Source of the DNA: Myxococcales bacterium | GTDB lineage: Bacteria > Myxococcota > Polyangia > Fen-1088 | Reading direction: 5' to 3' | NCBI GenBank assembly: GCA_003153875.1 | Contig: PMBY01000366.1 | Location: 6,966-21,897, forward strand | DNA: 14,932 nucleotides | Shown: one piece after another, positions 13,937-14,932 of the stretch | Numbering within the stretch: position 1 is the first letter of the stretch | Layout of the letters: every line of letters starts with the position of its first letter | Program-made: the position numbers and the translations under genes | Notes under the pieces: model-generated | The model's database searches: none | What the model saw: the letters and a program-made list of their open reading frames with translations, nothing else | What the model was told of the DNA's origin: nothing

Positions 13937-14932
13937 ACAGGGGCACCTGCCAGAAGTAGCTGGTATTGAACGAAGGTCCCGCATACAGGGCAACCCAAAG
14001 CAACACCGCGAGCGGCACAACCGCGAGCAGCATGGCCCTGGTCACCCATAAACGCCTTTTTCGCCCCACCACCCAGTAGGTTAGGAGCAATAGGGTTGCC
14101 CACGCAATGCCAACGCCCGTAACAAATGGCCAAGAGACAAAATAGAAATCCACAACGTGAAAGCCGCGCGGCAAGAACACAGACGGATAGAGAGCGTCGG
14201 CCCTCACCACCTTGGCGAAGGAACCGTCAATGCGACAAACAAACCCTGGCAACAGCGGCAGACCCAAAACGAAATAGCCATCCCGCGCCGCAACCACGTT
14301 GAACCGAAAACGGTTTGACGTGTTATGAACCAGCGACACCGTGTCGTAGTTCGACACAGCTTTCTCTGACCTGGGCTCGAGCGGGCCATCGATGAACGCG
14401 GACGGTGATGCTACCCCCGACCGCAGTTGCTGCCACACTTCAACGTCGGACGCGCTGGGCACCGCCCCGTGTACGACTACGCCCAGTGGTCTCTCCGACT
14501 TCAGCCCCCGATTCCGGTACTCGGCAACCGAGCGCATCTCCAGGCCGACGCCATCGCCGAGCGACACGTGTGCCACCGGAGAATTGCTCCGGGCCTCGAG
14601 CATGTTGTCGAAACTGTAGGTGGGAGACTTGTTCTGTTTCCAGGTACCTACCGAGAGACACAACCAGGTCGTGCCCAGAGCACAGGCGAGCGAAGCCGCC
14701 AGCCAATAGCGACGCGCGCGCCCGAGCACCGCAGCCAGCACCAGGAGAAACGCGGTTGCGCCCAAGAGATACAGAACCAACGAGTCATAGTACGACGGTA
14801 CCGCGCCACCAAGAATCTGGTGGGGCGAGAATGACTCGGCCCGTGGCAGGATCTTGGCCATCTTGAACCTGGCCACGAGCAACACCACGAAAGCCCCGGC
14901 TCCCGCCATGCCCAGCGCCCGGCGATTCGATC
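13935..14932 (-). CDS. YfhO-like integral membrane protein, C-terminal part (cut by window edge)
   Basis: C-terminal 331 or so codons of a larger membrane protein; the frame is open to the window end, so ATG 14909 is probably internal. Visible membrane segments: GAFVVLLVAR, the SLVLYLLGATAFLLVLAAVL and YWLAASLACALGTTWLCL pair, and at the end FVTGVGIAWATLLLLTYW and AMLLAVVPLAVLLWVALY. Between the pairs is a roughly 200-residue soluble part. Its end reads NRFRFNVVAARDGYFVLGLP, PGFVCRIDG, then ALYPSVFLPRGFHVVDFYF, which follows the pattern of the YfhO family C terminus (a GT-C-related group; in Firmicutes it is linked to sugar decoration of wall polymers). The family is recognised from this pattern only. 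It converges on the discoidin gene. Confidence 0.6.
   Translation of the reverse strand, partial: SNRRALGMAGAGAFVVLLVARFKMAKILPRAESFSPHQILGGAVPSYYDSLVLYLLGATAFLLVLAAVLGRARRYWLAASLACALGTTWLCLSVGTWKQNKSPTYSFDNMLEARSNSPVAHVSLGDGVGLEMRSVAEYRNRGLKSERPLGVVVHGAVPSASDVEVWQQLRSGVASPSAFIDGPLEPRSEKAVSNYDTVSLVHNTSNRFRFNVVAARDGYFVLGLPLLPGFVCRIDGSFAKVVRADALYPSVFLPRGFHVVDFYFVSWPFVTGVGIAWATLLLLTYWVVGRKRRLWVTRAMLLAVVPLAVLLWVALYAGPSFNTSYFWQVPL

Overview
The window looks like the chromosome of a high-GC delta-proteobacterium in the broad sense, most likely a Myxococcota-type organism. This is inferred from three features: a MopE-type metal-binding motif inside a membrane sulfatase-fold protein, a very large type IV pilus PilY1-like adhesin loaded with Ser/Thr-rich repeats, and several surface-glycan membrane proteins. 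No rRNA, tRNA, CRISPR array, transposase or integrase was seen.

Layout. 1-2124 (+): 3' part, or nearly all, of a membrane-anchored sulfatase/phosphotransferase-fold enzyme. 2125-2345: convergent gap holding a CACAGAG-type long imperfect hairpin and two small C-GAA-G hairpins. 2346-2687 (-): an HU/IHF-family DNA-binding protein with a good sigma70 -35 box upstream. 2845-9798 (-): one gene of about 2317 codons for a secreted PilY1/PilC-type protein. Its C-terminal half is the usual pilus-tip beta-propeller. Its von Willebrand A-like N-terminal domain is split by about 900 residues made of two 14-residue-period Ser/Thr stalks, a LamG-type lectin-like domain between them, and a Cys-rich module. 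9799-10216: intergenic region with a possible sigma54 promoter for the pilY1 gene and a truncated HTH antitoxin remnant. 10217-10869 (+): a FitAB/VapBC-type toxin-antitoxin pair with a 4-nt overlap and a palindrome just before the antitoxin start. 10907-12691 (-): GT-C/GT39-like integral membrane glycosyltransferase. 12919-13914 (+): membrane-anchored discoidin (F5/8 type C) protein. 13935-window end (-): C-terminal part of a YfhO-like membrane protein, cut by the window edge.

How the genes fit together (inference): most large genes act at the envelope or outside the cell (sulfatase-fold enzyme, pilus-tip adhesin, glycosyltransferase, discoidin protein, YfhO-like protein), so the region reads as a cell-surface and adhesion neighbourhood. 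The toxin-antitoxin pair appears to be a later arrival that sits exactly against the broken end of an older antitoxin gene. The most unusual object is the PilY1-like protein, in which a lectin-like domain carried on two repeat stalks has been built into a loop of the pilus-tip von Willebrand domain.
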